Below, one piece after another: positions 53,901 to 62,769 of a stretch of 64,000 nt of DNA (its first letter is position 1; each line of letters begins with the position of its first letter). This DNA is from Xestospongia muta (Eukaryota; Porifera; Demospongiae; Haplosclerida; Petrosiidae). Below the pieces are notes generated by a model that did no database searches, had not been told where the DNA came from, and saw only the letters and a program-made list of their open reading frames with translations. The position numbers were made by a program, and so were the translations under genes. The DNA lies in NCBI GenBank assembly GCA_963693285.1, contig OY848922.1:5072923-5136922 (forward strand), in the 5' to 3' direction.

Positions 53901-56900
53901 TTCTACATACCAAAGTTGAGCACTGGATAAGACTTTAGTCACTAATCAGAGTCATTTTTTTTCATTTTGCTTTAAGTGAGATATGTGAGGCCCTGTTCTC
54001 ACAAAGTGAGATAGGACTGGGTGGCTATGTATAATATTATTATGATGTGAGTATGGTTAATGAAGGTCGGCTTTGTTTGTCTGGCTATATGACTGCCACC
54101 ATAAATTTACTAACATACTCCATGATAATCCTCTAAACCAAGAGCTTAGAAAAAATTAGGACAATGTCAAAATAACATTAAGACAAAGGAAATCTATAGC
54201 AATACCTATTGTTAATGTTAACTGCAAGGCACAATAAGAAAATCCAATGAAATTACCTCCCTTCTTCTCTTGAGTTCCTGCTTTGATTTTTCAGATAGAA
54301 TTTTTAATTCATGAGTAAGTCTATCTTCTAGCACATCCAGCTCTACAATGAAATAGATTATATTAACCAGAACATGACTTAAAAGGTTAGTGCTATAATT
54401 ATAGGCCTCATTTCTAATGACTGGAACCCAAGTTATTTTGTTTGAAACCACATCTATTTTATTAAAAACAGCAAATAACCTAGAACTCAACTAACATAAA
54501 GACAATATCAATATTTATTAGACATCATCAACCCAATAATTATATACAAAATTAGGGTCCAAAAATATTAAAGATGTCTATATGTACAATACTCTTCTTT
54601 ATTACACAACAAAATTTATACATGTATGATAGGATTTATTTCAAATTTGTACCCTTATTAATGTCCTAAAATATAAATGCAATAAACGTTTCTCATTAAC
54701 ACATGCAAACACAACAGATTTACTTGGAGGCTCTGACTAAGAATAATAAATTGTTCTACCTAATTAATTATTTGCATTGCTTAGTCAATATGTTTAGTCG
54801 TATATGTTCTTTTGACATTGCTTTGACACTCGGTATGCATTACACCTATACTTGGTAGTGACAGGCCTTAAGAATCTATTAAAAGTATTGCATCTTTTTT
54901 ACTTTCTGTTCATTACAATGAATACTAAGATTGGTTTTATTTATAATTAATTACAAAGAAACAAAAACTCATTTAATTTTTTAAAATGCTAGGAAATTTT
55001 TAGTCAAAGGCACTTTTTTATAAAGTTGTCATTGAAAGCTAGTAAAATTGAATAGCCTCTAGATGATTAACTCAAAAGCTTCACCAAGTAAAAACAATAT
55101 ACAAATTCAAAGTTATTATAATCTAATTCAGTCTTCAAAAGTTATTTTATCATTTTTATTTTTACAATGTATGGTGATCTATTCAAATTACATCCTAATA
55201 GTTGTAGACAAAGTGGTAAGATAAATTACGAAGACAAATTTGGGAAATCTTGCAGACATTAAAATAAAAATAAGCTAATCTATGGCATTATTGAAAATTT
55301 ATTATCACTCATACTGATATAACTAGTAGGTATAGCAAGCATGTATATGTCAACACAATAAAATAAATCACACTTTCCTAATCATTGTACTTAACATTGC
55401 CCATTACATCCAACATGTATATATAACGAATGTTATATACTCACTAGAGTAAGCAACAAACAATTTTATAAAAATTATTGTATATACTTGTAACTAACGT
55501 TTGTGTTCAAGTTTCAACTTTTCTTCAAAAGCCGTTCTCTCCATTTCTAGCTGTCTCTCTGACTCTTCTAAAACTAAAAGATACAGTCTAACAACTTCAC
55601 ACAAAATAATTATACATACTGTAAATCACTTCTTTTAAAAAATATGTACTAATATACTTCAATACAAGTGCTTACAGTTAAGGTTTTGCTTATTATAAAT
55701 TATTTATTATAAGGAAGTTACAGTATACATTAGACACGATTATTCTTATTGAATTGCCATACCAGTCATATCAGCTTTCAAATTCGCATCAAAAAAGTTC
55801 CTTTCGTCTTTCAATTTTTGCTCTTCCCCATTGATTTCTGAATATAAATGTATTTGAAAAATTAACAATTAAAATTTGATCTTTCTTTACTATAAGTTAT
55901 CCATCATAACTGCAACACTAGTTTTAAGCTAATCTATCATTTTAGTTTTAAAATTACTAGTATATCTTTTAAGGCTTAGTAGCAACATTGCAGATAAGCT
56001 TTACAAGCTACAGCTTCTAGAGAGTTAGCAAATCAATATATAGTTTGCAAGATTACTAGTCAATTTGCTTACATTATATCATGCACACAACCATCAGTAG
56101 ACTTCGCATTCATTAGTTGTGATATGTGTGCAATTACTTAATATAAATTTACTCAAATAAAATCAATAATATCAATATAAAAGTATGGCCTAAAAGAATT
56201 TAAAACTGTATCAGTTAGAACTTGTAATTGTCTTCCTCTTACCTGATTGAATTAACTGAACTTTTTCTCTAAGATATTCCACTTCAGAGATCAATTTTTT
56301 CTGTTTTCTTTTCAGCATACCCATTTCATCTACAGACATAAAAGTACGTGATTGTCAGTGAGAGATACAGTTCCTTAATTGCCAAGCAATGAAGCATGGG
56401 AACAGTCCATAAACAATTACAAACCACATAGATTATATATTTGTATGTTCATTTACTTAGTTTAATTGTATTATACGATTTAAACCAAAAAATAAACTGC
56501 ATTTAATAAATACCAATGAATTTATCACTACAATTTTTTAATGTTCGAAGATAAACAGCTTTAAAAATTTATTTTATAGTCTCTTTGTAGACAAAGGATG
56601 CTATAATAGGTTTAAGTTATAATTACAATCATAATTACTCCAGTAAGGTTTGCAATGATTACAATTGCAATAACTGAATGGAAAAAATGTAGCAAAGTTA
56701 ATATGATATAAAAGTAAACAATACTGTTTTCATTACTAATGTACTAGCTATATACACAGTGGTACAGCAGTATTCTAAACAGTGTTGTGTTTACTTTTAC
56801 ACCAAACTACGTTTGCTATATGCAATCTGTATAACAATATATTGGTTTAATCAACAAATGATTTCTTACAGTGTAGCTATAAATATGTCTACAAACTTTG

Positions 56901-59900
56901 TCATAAACAGTAATTGCTTAAACAAGCTTATTTAGACAACAACAAAATTTTTTAATGATTTCATAATAGATAATAAAGTATAGACTAGTACAACATCACA
57001 AACCTTTTCCTTGTTGATGTTTCTTCATAAATATACTAGGTTGCTTTATTTGTTTGATTTTGTTGTAGTTGATCAGTTCCTTTAGAATCCACAATGGTTC
57101 ATCAGTAGTAACAAGCAATTGACCTAACATTTAATAAAATGATGTTATAGATTGAAAAAGTATTATAACTATAACAAAAATAAGCAGTGAATCATTGGTT
57201 TTTGAGAGAGTATAGAGAATGTCATAAGGCACCACAGCACCTGCAGAATACCAATCAGTGAACATTACCTGGAAAAAGCAAACCAGCTGATTTTGATTGA
57301 TAAACATCCACTTGAATATCTTTTAATATTCCAATATCTATAACATGAAATTAATAAAAACCACTAACACTATAAACCATTTTATTACACCCCACATCTC
57401 TAAGACAAAGCGCAATCATTTTTTAAGCATCATCTTAAACTTGCATTCTTACTATAAAATGTACTGTTTGTGTTGTCAAAACTTTTACTAATATGAGCTA
57501 GAGTAGAGTAGGCACGCATGTAGTAACAACACTTATCACACAGACATAGCACAGTAGTCTTTCATTTATATAACATTTTTCAGCTCAATTAAAAAAAAGC
57601 ATTAAAGACCCAGCATGAAAGTTGTAATTCTAGTCTAATGAGAAGAGAGTAAGACAAAAATGCCTCTTGCATGAATATTAAATTAAAGTAATTATCAACT
57701 TACAAGATAGCATTCATATGCAAGGTATGTATTACTCAGATCACTACTTTAATAATAAATGATATAATGACTACCAACTAAAACATTAATATAAACAAGT
57801 ATAGCTAGGTTCTAAAGTTTATATACTTCAGTTATAAATATATATTTTAAAAACATTATATATTATTATTCTGACCTTTGTCACAACATTTTGTGAAAAA
57901 AAATCTCTTTTCTTCACAAGTTAAATGCAATCCAGAGAATATGACATCAAACTCGTTAGTGCAACTAGAACTTAAGCTCAGACAAGGCTCTTCAAAATAC
58001 ACTGGATTGTTAAGCCTTTGTTCTGTCTTCACATATTCACCAATGGCTTCGATAATGGATTTTGGTACCACAGTGTTTATAAAGGCCCAAACTGCAGTAA
58101 ACACTGAATTCTTTTTTTGTTTAATAAGCTTACTCAAGATAAGTACATCAGATATTTGTGAAGTAGACCTAAAAGATTACAATTACAAAACAGTAATATA
58201 TATGCATTTTGAAAATTGTTTGTCACGATTGTCATTGAAAAATGGACACCGACCCAAGTTCATACCCAAAATACACACCTAATTCAATTGTTGAGGTGTA
58301 ACTTTGAACACTTGTTAAAATATATTATATCATTGGGGTCAATACAACACAAATTGTACATCATGTAGGTGTTGAAATGTATAGCTATAATACACACACC
58401 TTCCTTTAAAATTTCTAAAGTCAGACTACTTACGAAGCTTCCAAAAATTATTTTTGGATTAATCTATTAAATTCACAATGTTAACATTCAATTTCTATAT
58501 GTGTAAATAAAAACGATTGCAGGTATAGGTTCCAGTATTCTATTAAAGCATGTTAGGCTATGTACATAAGGTCCTTAATGGAAAAACAAGAATGGACACT
58601 CCTCTATTAAGAGGCAAGAAAAAATGTCTAGGACAATTTTGGTATGTATTTTAAACAAATGGAATAAAGTATAAATACTAATATGTATTAAATTTTGCAT
58701 GTCTCATCCATACTGTTAAATGTGTAGCAATGATCAATACATATGCATATCAGTACAGTGGAACTGAAAAGAGTTTTGCCAACCATGTGCTTCTCATGAA
58801 AAATAGTACTTAAACTTATTTACTGTATAGCCAGCATTTTTGTTGAGAATTTATATTACACGCTGTCGATAAAGTGTCAAATTTAAATATGCTAATATTA
58901 AAGGGTAACTGAAATGCGTATTTTGAAATTTTTGGAACTTGGTTATTCATTAAATAATAATATGATAACATGAAAACCTTACTTGTTTTCTAAATGGAAT
59001 CTTTTCAAATAAAACAAAGTCAAACCTTGCTCAATCACAAGTCAGCCATCTTCTTCCTGTTTAAGCAGCAAAATCGGCAAACGCATTATGACATCACAAG
59101 ATGAACGATGAAGTTGAACTCAATTCAACACCTGGTAGGAAGTGTGACTACTGGAAAATGCCTAAGAGATGCGTTGTTTTTGGTTGTGGTATTACTAACA
59201 AGGATGGAGTGAGTCTATTTTCATTCTCTAAAGATCCAGTACTCGATAAAAAATGGACTGAGCAAGTAAAGAGAAGCAAGGACAAGTGGTTAGGACCAAC
59301 CAAGTACTACTCATTTTTTTGTAGTTGCCACTTTACTGAAGACTATTTCCAGCCTGATATAGTTGTTGCTGCTAGTCTAGGGTTATCTAAAAAACAAAAC
59401 TAAAATTTGATGCTATCCCAACAGTCTTCAAGAGACCAGTTAATGAAGATCAACCTAAGGAGGCATCACATTTAAAGAAGTCTAAATCAACAAATAGACA
59501 TGAACATTACAAAAAAGAGAGAATTTGAAGGTATATATATAAGAGCTATCACTACTGGATTATAACTGTTTGAATTGATTTAGTTTGTGAAAATGCTAGT
59601 AGATGCATCAGATGAAGAGTCCAATTAGGCTAATAATGAGAGTGAGTCCAGTATGGCTACAGATGAAGAATAGCTCAGCTAAGAGTGGGACATTCGAATT
59701 TACCTGAAGAACCTGGATATGAATCATGTTCATTTGTATCAGATCTTCTACCATGCATGTTTTAAAATGTATACTTCTACAGATTTTGTTCATATTGTAC
59801 TTTCATTGCAATAGTACTATCAAGCAGTAAGGAAAAGCAAAAATGAAATTGAAAGGTATGTAATTTCAGTTGTGTTAAAGCTGTCATGACATGTTAATGT

Positions 59901-60389
59901 TAGGCTGTCAGACAACTAATGTCAATCTACTGAAACATAAACAATGTCTATGTACTATCATATATCTGTACATTGTAACCTTTTAATTGATGATAAGAAA
60001 AGTACTGAATCAGAATCACTCAATACACTTATAAATTCAAAATCAGATGAATCATTATATCATTTATCAATTCAAGAGTAAGTATAATATAAATGCTTGT
60101 ATGTAAAGTGTCCAGTATAATGGCATGATCTTTGTAGACAAATAACACTCACTCATTAATAGCTAATGGTAAAGTTGCAGACCCATATTCTTGTCGGTAT
60201 TGGTAATATGCAGTTTGTAATGTCAACACATTCAAGCAAACAGCATGCAATCCTGGATGGCCAGTAATAGATAGGAGTTCAGGTATCTCAGCTTCTTCCA
60301 TTTTATCATTCATTTTCATAATTTCCTGAAAGCAAATGCACTCCTTTGAATACTCATGATTACGCAGTGGCTACATGCACACCTATAAT

Positions 60390-60448
<59 letters not shown>

Positions 60449-62686
60449 TATATATTACAAACGTTATTCCTCATCTATTTTCATACCAATTAAAGTTTAA
60501 AAGTCTTTCTGAGGACAGTTCCGAGTCTCTTCACTACTACTACTATTACTGGATGCTTGGCTATCACTTGGTTCATATAAATAATGTAAAACAATACCAG
60601 CAAAAGTATCTTCGTCTTGAATATTGTTCAGATCCACTAGTTTCTTTATTAGCAAGCACATCCATCTCTATTACAGGTGTGAAAGTATCGATTTGCATAT
60701 GTTCAACTGTTCATTGTTCATCTTGTGATGACATATAGCGTTCTGCCGATTTTGCTGCTTAAACAGGAAGAAGATGGCTGACTTGTGATTGAGCAAGTTT
60801 TGACTTTGTTTTATTTCAAAATAAAGTTCCATTTCAAGATAACGAGTATAGTTTACATGTTATCATATTATTTTTTAGTGAATAACCAAGTTTCAAAAAT
60901 TTCAAAATACGCATTTCAGTTACCCTTTAAGTATTATTAATACTTAAAGTCAATCCAAAATTTAGTCACGCCTATGTTGAAGTCCACGTGGCATGTGTGA
61001 AGGAAGATGTCAATCCTATAGTACTTCCAGAGACAGAACCGCCGAAACGATAGTGTCAGTTTACCTGACCCGAGGGGCCCACTCCCAAGAAACATGCCAT
61101 CAGTAGCAATAGCGGCAGCTAATGCTGAAGTAAGGCTTTTGACGACAGAAGTCGAAGCTGGCCAGTCCCCAGCCCATCGACAAGTCTACAATACTTACAC
61201 TCCTGAGCAGAGAGCCACCATAGGGAAGTATGCTGCTGGGTATGGCCTTCGAAGCCGCCATCTGTATATACGTGGCTGAGCACGTGGCACTAAGTAGGCG
61301 TGACCTAATTTTGGCACCTGTTATTGCACCGTCAAAATAAAGTCCATATTAAATTCTAAAATAAATAATATGTGCCACAAAAATAACCGGTTATACGGTA
61401 CTTAGAGAATACGCAGTACTAAACAGGCTAAGAATAGTCATATTAGTCTTCACAGCTGAGAAGGTAGTTAAAATGCTTTGGCTAATAAGTTGCAACAAGA
61501 AAATTAAGAAAAACTTTCATATATAATGGGTAAATTAATGGGACAAAAATACTTATAGGCTGGCCAGTTAACATTAATTTACATTATCTTTATGCACTTA
61601 CAAAATGGTGACCAAATCAGCAGTGACTCTGTATGCTTGTTTTGAAGGATCCCAATCCAAATATTGTGATTGCATTGGATCGAATGTCTCAGTGGACACA
61701 TAAAAGAACAATTCAAAGCAGCCCAATTTGTAAAACTCGAAAACAAATGCGGAATGGCTGAGTCCCAACAAATCAGCAAGATAGTGTTGAGTAGTTTTAA
61801 CTTCTAAACCAGTGAGCAAAATATCGTCAACAACTTTAAGAAAAAAGCTAGATGCCTGTTGTCGGCAAATGCCTTGTTCAAATGGAATCAAAAAAATGCA
61901 CTGACGAAGATAAGGGATGAGGGTGTTCTGCATATAATCTTGAAACAACTCTTTTTCCTTCTGAGTGCCAATTACTTTAACAAATATGGAAAACAATTCA
62001 AAGTTAAACCAAGGATTACGAGGTAAAAAAGCCCGAAATACAGTAAACATGTCATCATCTTTCGAAAGTTCAAAACAACCATCAGAATAATTATAACTTG
62101 AAGCAACCATTCTCACACGAGACGTTTGGACACCTCGATCCATAAAAGAAACACAAAGTTTATCAATAAGGCTTGTGTAAGCTTGACGAACATCTTGACA
62201 TTTTTTTTTTAAAACATAAGCAATTTCTCTTTTTTCACTGTCAGACATTTTATCCCAGTTATCAACACACTTTTTAAGACATGCTTGAGAAACACTATTT
62301 ACATCACCCTTAGCATACTTCACTATAGATTCTGCACCTGGTTTATCACCCCTTATCAAAAAATTTCTGATAATTGTTAAGTATGTTTGTTTCTCTGAAG
62401 TATTACATGTCTTGTGTGCAACAGCTTCAAAGTCGTCTTCAATAAGTTTGATTTTTTTGGAAACATCACTTCTTACTGTAAATTCAAGAAATATATCATC
62501 AGTATCAGAGCACACACGATCAATATCTTGTAGGGACAAGTTGTATTTTTGTAAAAGTTGAAATAAATCTAATGGAATAAAATAAGTAATAGGATCATTT
62601 TTATCTAAATACAAAGAAATAATATAGCTAATAATTTGGTAAGAATAAAAATGTTTTCTAGACATTTTAGTAATTTGAAATATCAT
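35685..62686 (-). CDS. Gene B: coiled-coil/ankyrin/ROC-COR/double-Death protein
   Basis: A 23-exon model. Exons, 5' to 3' of the gene: 62,686-61,602; 58,168-57,876; 57,337-57,269; 57,123-57,004; 56,329-56,243; 55,837-55,763; 55,573-55,499; 54,342-54,257; 53,517-53,419; 51,395-51,297; 50,748-50,650; 47,554-47,456; 46,321-46,223; 44,885-44,787; 42,007-41,909; 40,068-39,996; 39,516-37,667; 37,529-37,085; 37,031-36,996; 36,793-36,740; 36,691-36,437; 36,243-36,172; 35,971-35,685. All introns are GT-AG, every junction is in phase, and the total is 5,655 nt (1,884 aa plus TAA). Domains: novel N-terminal region 1-360; coiled-coil 360-630; ankyrin 631-885; ROC-like GTPase from about 905 (Walker A 911-918); COR-like to about 1,650; Death 1 about 1,681-1,765; Death 2 about 1,790-1,884. 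The order resembles DAPK without its kinase. A signalling GTPase role is inferred. The start could also be Met8 (62,665) or lie in an exon outside the model. Confidence 0.82.
36172..36243 (-). CDS. Gene B exon 22: linker between Death domains
   Basis: 72 nt encoding a Ser/Thr/Glu-rich linker (ISPSEAETADHITIDI), bounded by ttttag-type acceptor and gtaagtg donor. Gene A's equivalent is 129 nt because of a 57-nt in-frame extension that partly repeats the TTDHI motif. Confidence 0.8.
36437..36691 (-). CDS. Gene B exon 21: Death domain 1
   Basis: 85 residues with a Death-fold pattern: VDDWEKMGIHLGV, then IKDIKALNHYQPAPSRKDML, then VTWLKSGNANREDFIEALK and IVQEILS. The W-x(4)-LG and 'L..W.......F..AL..I' spacing is typical. 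Both splice sites are conserved with gene A (acceptor atag; donor G|gtaata). Confidence 0.88.
36740..37031 (-). CDS. Gene B linker exons 19 and 20
   Basis: Two tiny exons, 36 nt (36,996-37,031; PANTSKNAIEK) and 54 nt (36,740-36,793; EDEIAVISVSSNLPNGPL). They are supported by splice sites, matching phases and equivalent exons of the same lengths in gene A. They form a flexible hinge between COR and Death domain 1. Confidence 0.8.
37085..37529 (-). CDS. Gene B exon 18: COR C-terminal part
   Basis: 445 nt encoding GVFPAVVVALVDR, then a FPRQLRYAVLLYSEDLFGSV stretch and ending in RQTCWLI. It continues the COR-like region directly (VVPQ joined to GVF). Residues match gene A closely, but gene A's copy is 450 nt and loses the frame near its end. 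Confidence 0.85.
37667..39516 (-). CDS. Gene B exon 17: ROC-like GTPase and COR start
   Basis: 1,850 nt, open throughout. Near its start it has RLVLMGPPCVGKT (Walker A, about 39,418-39,441), then IATRPIRALERV. A low-complexity Ser/Thr-rich insert follows (about 38,830-39,240), then WINVLDSGGQPQFADVSRAF (G3-like, about 38,720-38,780) and LFMIIGTCYDK (G4-like, about 38,490). After this comes a COR-like part with WYMFEL, SNPQYLLDMLSALIR and YFMPVVLPP. The G3 motif is DSGG, not the WDFGGQ of classic ROC domains, so 'ROC-like' is the safer name. The donor is gtaagt and the next exon continues in phase 0. Confidence 0.85.
39996..53517 (-). CDS. Gene B ankyrin exons 9-16, one repeat per exon
   Basis: Seven 99-nt phase-0 exons each encode one complete 33-residue ankyrin repeat: 53,419-53,517 (AKLVAIHHAAHEG), 51,297-51,395 (DGNTPLMLACMKG), 50,650-50,748 (GGWTALHCSARYN), 47,456-47,554 (DGWTALHWAAINN), 46,223-46,321 (NGWTALHFAARNN), 44,787-44,885 (DGNTQLMLACQWG) and 41,909-42,007 (NGWTALHFAAHNN). 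A 73-nt half repeat (39,996-40,068, DGRTPAELAQSRG) joins the GTPase exon. Because the exons are symmetric, any of them can be gained, lost or skipped without breaking the frame. The GW-type and LML-type repeats form two sequence classes. Confidence 0.9.
41560..41908. repeat. Intron unit following GW-type ankyrin exon (copy at 41.9)
   Basis: Matches 45,890-46,222, 47,110-47,455, 50,330-50,649 and gene C 6,976-7,301. Landmarks are 'gttataacatgat', 'gccagtcttcacatt' and 'aataacattttaatatcat'. It shows that ankyrin exons were duplicated together with their introns. Confidence 0.85.
42940..43210. repeat. Intronic repeat family 2, copy 1
   Basis: Matches 45,310-45,665 and 48,555-48,880 in the same orientation. 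Landmarks: 'caatgaatgtgtgtcaagg', 'cacaatatatcctagtc', and 'cagtgccagctttaagg' near the end. It lies in the introns of the ankyrin region. Confidence 0.8.
45310..45665. repeat. Intronic repeat family 2, copy 2
   Basis: Second copy of the family, with a small internal duplication near its end ('cagggccagcattaaat' twice, about 45,560 and 45,620). Confidence 0.8.
45770..46222. repeat. Intron unit following GW-type ankyrin exon (copy at 46.2)
   Basis: Very close to 41,470-41,908, including 'ctgcagtcatgacatgaaatattgacc' type sequence, so exons 13 and 15 arose from one of the most recent duplications. Confidence 0.85.
46590..47455. repeat. Intron unit following GW-type ankyrin exon (copy at 47.5)
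   Basis: Nearly identical to 49,840-50,649 over some 800 bp, including 'ttaactgcactcatgaaattt' and 'ggtaattatgttgacagtaac'. Exons 11 and 12 are therefore another recent duplicate pair. Confidence 0.88.
47960..48505 (+). pseudogene. Retrotransposon gag remnant
   Basis: Plus-strand pieces in more than one frame match the gag core of Ty3/gypsy-type elements: a 'VLCSVCGLLMHKLIKNLL' stretch (about 48,033-48,090), 'DLVKEHYSPKP' and then 'CEYGDMLDDILHDRLVGGI' (about 48,265-48,325). Stops and frameshifts occur between them. The last 115 bp match the start of the remnant at 52,186. It lies antisense in a gene B intron. No long terminal repeats were recognised. Confidence 0.7.
48555..48880. repeat. 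Intronic repeat family 2, copy 3
   Basis: Third copy. It follows directly after the retroelement gag remnant. Confidence 0.8.
49718..49842. repeat. Dispersed repeat, copy 1
   Basis: Matches 52,914-53,040: 'gagttgagctacccagacatg', 'aataactttgccgtttta' and 'catggaacttgca' in the same order. Unknown class. Confidence 0.8.
49840..50649. repeat. Intron unit following GW-type ankyrin exon (copy at 50.65)
   Basis: Partner of 46,590-47,455. The same order of landmarks is retained, with small deletions. Confidence 0.88.
51906..52183 (-). CDS. RING-like ORF, probably transposon-derived
   Basis: A frame of at least 86 codons encodes a Cys-rich RING-like motif: CKCILPIESVVLPCC, then GCCKHCIDQWL, then CPHC. 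The 'CC...GC..C...W......CP.C' layout resembles RING-like motifs in mobile-element proteins of cnidarians and fish, from memory. The usual His is replaced (CCNNFGCC) and the first Cys pair is C-x-C, so zinc binding is uncertain. The frame lies between two ankyrin exons of gene B on the same strand, but it ends in its own stop and has no obvious donor. A retroelement fragment starts immediately at its 5' side. Confidence 0.4.
52186..52880 (+). pseudogene. Retrotransposon gag-pol remnant (zinc knuckles, protease)
   Basis: An open frame (52,220-52,741) encodes two zinc knuckles, CYHCEVNHLAPSC (one residue short in the middle) and CHGCNKKGHLIRCC (canonical). A retroviral-type protease follows, ending in LLKRDWL. 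The protease active site reads D-K-G where D-T/S-G is required, so it is dead. The next segment (52,740-52,875) continues towards the reverse transcriptase but stops abruptly at a sequence also found at 46,426. It is antisense within gene B intron 9. Confidence 0.75.
52914..53040. repeat. Dispersed repeat, copy 2
   Basis: Partner of 49,718-49,842, next to the cut end of the retroelement remnant. Confidence 0.8.
54257..57337 (-). CDS. Gene B exons 3-8: coiled-coil region
   Basis: Six short exons (69, 120, 87, 75, 75 and 86 nt) that all begin in phase 1: 57,269-57,337; 57,004-57,123; 56,243-56,329; 55,763-55,837; 55,499-55,573; 54,257-54,342. The last four are rich in Glu, Lys, Gln and Leu (for example VEYLREKVQLIQS and LEESERQLEMERTAFEEKL), typical of a coiled coil that could dimerise the protein. 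The last ends in phase 0, ready for the ankyrin exons. Exon 7 uses a gttagt donor. Confidence 0.8.
57876..58168 (-). CDS. Gene B exon 2
   Basis: 293 nt encoding about 98 residues, from STSQISDVLILSKL to CCDKG. The acceptor is tttttag-type and the donor gtcaga. It joins exon 1 across a 3.4-kb intron that contains two DNA transposons. No domain recognised. Confidence 0.7.
58902..59122 (+). repeat. Left terminal inverted repeat
   Basis: About 220 bp, complementary to 60,708-60,926, with small indels. It reaches just past a start codon (59,101), whose counterpart exists in the right repeat. Confidence 0.85.
59101..59403 (+). CDS. THAP-domain protein, frame-broken
   Basis: Encodes a THAP (C2CH) zinc finger: CVVFGC (C-x4-C), a conserved Trp in KKWTEQVKR, the FCSCHF C-x2-H pair and a conserved Pro. 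THAP domains normally start M-P-x-x-C, which fits the second Met (59,158-59,160, MPKRC) as the true start. The upstream Met lies in the terminal repeat. The frame ends at 59,403. The expected closing motif of THAP domains (here DAIPTVF, about 59,408-59,430) is in the next frame, so an indel in the A-rich run near 59,390-59,402 has broken it. THAP domains bind DNA and in transposases recognise element ends. Confidence 0.85.
   Translation: MNDEVELNSTPGRKCDYWKMPKRCVVFGCGITNKDGVSLFSFSKDPVLDKKWTEQVKRSKDKWLGPTKYYSFFCSCHFTEDYFQPDIVVAASLGLSKKQN
60130..60740 (-). pseudogene. Second ORF of the element, possible P2X7-type zinc-binding relic
   Basis: Opposed to the THAP gene. From the right inverted repeat inward on the minus strand: DEDTFAGIVLHYLYEPSDSQ plus a Ser/Glu run (about 60,530-60,600), then, after the TA microsatellite, GHPGLHAVCLNVLTLQTA and YYQYRQEYG (60,180-60,280). 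From memory this order ('YxYEP..SSSE' ... 'HPG..AVCLN.WVLQTAYY.YRQ.YG') occurs in proteins with a P2X7-receptor-like zinc-binding domain. The Cys-rich core expected between them is missing. Attribution is tentative. Confidence 0.4.
60396..60455. repeat. (TA)n microsatellite
   Basis: TA run inside the Kolobok-like element, at the place where the second ORF lacks its core. Confidence 0.93.
60708..60926 (-). repeat. Right terminal inverted repeat
   Basis: Inverted partner of 58,902-59,122. Confidence 0.85.
60955..61314. mobile_element. 360-bp inverted-repeat element (MITE-like)
   Basis: Imperfect inverted repeats of about 38 bp at the ends: left CCAAAATTTAGTCACGCCTA ... CCACGTGGC, right the complement of CCAAAATTAGGTCACGCCTA ... 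GCCACGTGC. The interior is distinctly GC-richer than the surroundings. It begins only 25 bp from the right end of the Kolobok-like element. No clear target duplication was found. Confidence 0.7.
61094..61279 (+). pseudogene. Transposon-protein N-terminal fragment
   Basis: A 61-codon frame inside the inverted-repeat element reads SPAHRQVYNTYTPEQR, then ATIGKYAAGYG. The 'Y..YTPEQRA.IGKYAAE.G' pattern is one I recall from the start of transposon-encoded HTH proteins in cnidarians and fish. The rest of such a protein is absent, so this is a deletion derivative. Confidence 0.5.
61602..62686 (-). CDS. Gene B exon 1: N-terminal domain
   Basis: 361 codons, open from the first ATG (62,686) to a strong donor (gtaagtg). 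Exon 2 continues in phase (2+1). The protein is mostly helical in look, with features such as DDIFLEFTV near residue 58, a FRAFLPRNPWFNFELFSIFV stretch in the middle and LIPYLRQCIFLIPFEQ after it. It has no signal peptide. I recall similar regions in demosponge multidomain proteins with Death or ankyrin domains but cannot name a Pfam family. The upstream boundary is uncertain: a retroelement relic begins within about 100 bp. Confidence 0.7.
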
Positions 62687-62769
62687 GATTTACAATACTA
62701 CACTTAAGTAGTCATGCAAAAACCAACCTATTCTACTATTTGCAAAATAATTGAAATTTGACAAAATTT

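Larger units (their letters stand above)
58898..60930. mobile_element. Kolobok-like DNA transposon with long inverted repeats
   Basis: TTAA at 58,898-58,901 and at 60,927-60,930 flank terminal inverted repeats of about 220 bp (58,902-59,122 and about 60,708-60,926) that begin AGGGTAACTGAAATGCG. The first 33 bases match almost perfectly and the inner part includes 'cttcttcctgtttaagcagc' on both sides. The TTAA target duplication, AGGG terminus and an internal THAP gene fit the Kolobok superfamily, as I recall it (TTAAAGG-type ends, as in Xenopus T2 elements). The element lies in gene B intron 1. Internal genes are damaged, so it is probably non-autonomous now. Confidence 0.82.

Noticed and set aside
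57878..58282. 134-codon plus-strand frame
   Set aside because: Antisense shadow of gene B exon 2, which has matching splice sites and phase.
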